From a virus: 64,000 nucleotides of DNA. The stretch spans positions 1 through 64,000 of IMG/VR virus record IMGVR_UViG_3300021478_000216. One strand, 5' to 3'. Under the pieces are notes generated by a model. It worked only from the letters and a program-made list of their open reading frames with translations. It ran no database searches and was not told where the DNA came from. The position numbers and the translations under genes are program-made. Shown here in pieces: positions 63,855 to 64,000 of the stretch; position 1 is the stretch's first letter; every line of letters begins with the position of its first letter.

Positions 63855-64000
63855 TTCTAGCGGTGGGATGATCTGTTGCTCCGGTTACTAGTTGGAATTC
63901 TAATATAGTTCACTTTTGACTATTAGGATACCTTAGAGGCCTCACCTCCTTCCGTTCTGGATTTGGTGATCTTTAGTTATACACATCGAGTGAGTTTCGC
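63855..64000. other. right-end region without a firm gene
   Basis: Read leftward it contains GGAAGGAGGTGAGG, an unusually strong ribosome-binding-like sequence, but only an 11-codon frame follows. AT-rich stretches (CTATATT) could hold a promoter, without a convincing -35. Nothing else is supported. Confidence 0.4.

Noticed and set aside
1-64000. Integrase, attachment site or CRISPR array
   Set aside because: No tyrosine or serine recombinase motifs and no regularly spaced short repeats were seen; the excisionase-like HTH at 3475-3732 alone is not evidence of lysogeny.
1-64000. Reassignment of TGA to tryptophan
   Set aside because: TGA ends many coupled genes in ATGA overlaps (for example 8335, 9423, 45506, 48712), so the single in-frame TGA at 5713-5715 is better explained locally.

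Overview
The window is a large piece of a tailed double-stranded DNA phage (Caudoviricetes, siphovirus gene order) that most likely infects an actinobacterium. Evidence for the host is indirect: GTG starts are frequent, the ribosome binding sites are strong AGGAGG types, and there is a LysM/transglycosylase-like wall enzyme, a DUF1906-type endolysin and a small-gene layout typical of actinobacteriophages. By eye the base composition is near half GC, with many CTAG tetramers. No integrase, repressor-integrase cassette or partition gene was recognised, so nothing points to a temperate lifestyle within the window. A gene is cut by the left edge, so the window is not a complete, cleanly opened genome.

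Layout. (1) Positions 1-9680 are read leftward from a promoter near 9735. They hold small unknown genes, three secreted cell-wall-active enzymes (glycoside hydrolase, NlpC/P60, LysM plus transglycosylase-like), a gene interrupted by an in-frame TGA, a small family-B-polymerase-like protein and a RepA-like ATPase. (2) Positions 9855-40390 are read rightward from a promoter at 9795-9823. They are the virion and lysis genes: terminase, portal, scaffold, capsid, adaptor, stopper, tail completion, tail terminator, major tail protein, tail chaperones with a CCCAAAA frameshift site, tape measure, tail tip, holins and endolysin. Two large repeat adhesins with PGPTW...KPG units and a papain-like protease with an HNH protein lie inside this block. 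It ends at a strong terminator (40399-40445). (3) Positions 40460-64000 are read leftward. They hold replication, recombination and nucleotide metabolism: a uracil-DNA glycosylase fused to a family A polymerase, a Cas4-like nuclease, a Sak4-like ATPase, an SNF2 helicase, and the dispersed set folE, queD, queC, queE and dpdA. Many 34-60 residue proteins lie between them, often overlapping by ATGA or TAATG.

How it works together. FolE, QueD, QueE and QueC together make 7-cyano-7-deazaguanine (preQ0). DpdA is the family that inserts such bases into DNA in place of guanine. The phage therefore probably carries 7-deazaguanine DNA, which would shield it from host restriction. A DUF2829 (Tad2-like) gene sits directly between dpdA and folE, so this segment looks like an anti-defence island. 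No dedicated primase was recognised; the family-B-like protein next to the RepA-like ATPase is a candidate for that role.

The least explained parts are a roughly 900-base non-coding stretch at 59741-60654 packed with long perfect stems, and a related family of covarying stem-loops with GTCCTG...CAGGAC arms at 284-333, 60511-60652 and 62156-62267. Tandem micro-protein pairs (40460-40746, 63473-63708) and a set of leftward promoters sharing an AGCCT box over the -35 are also unusual.
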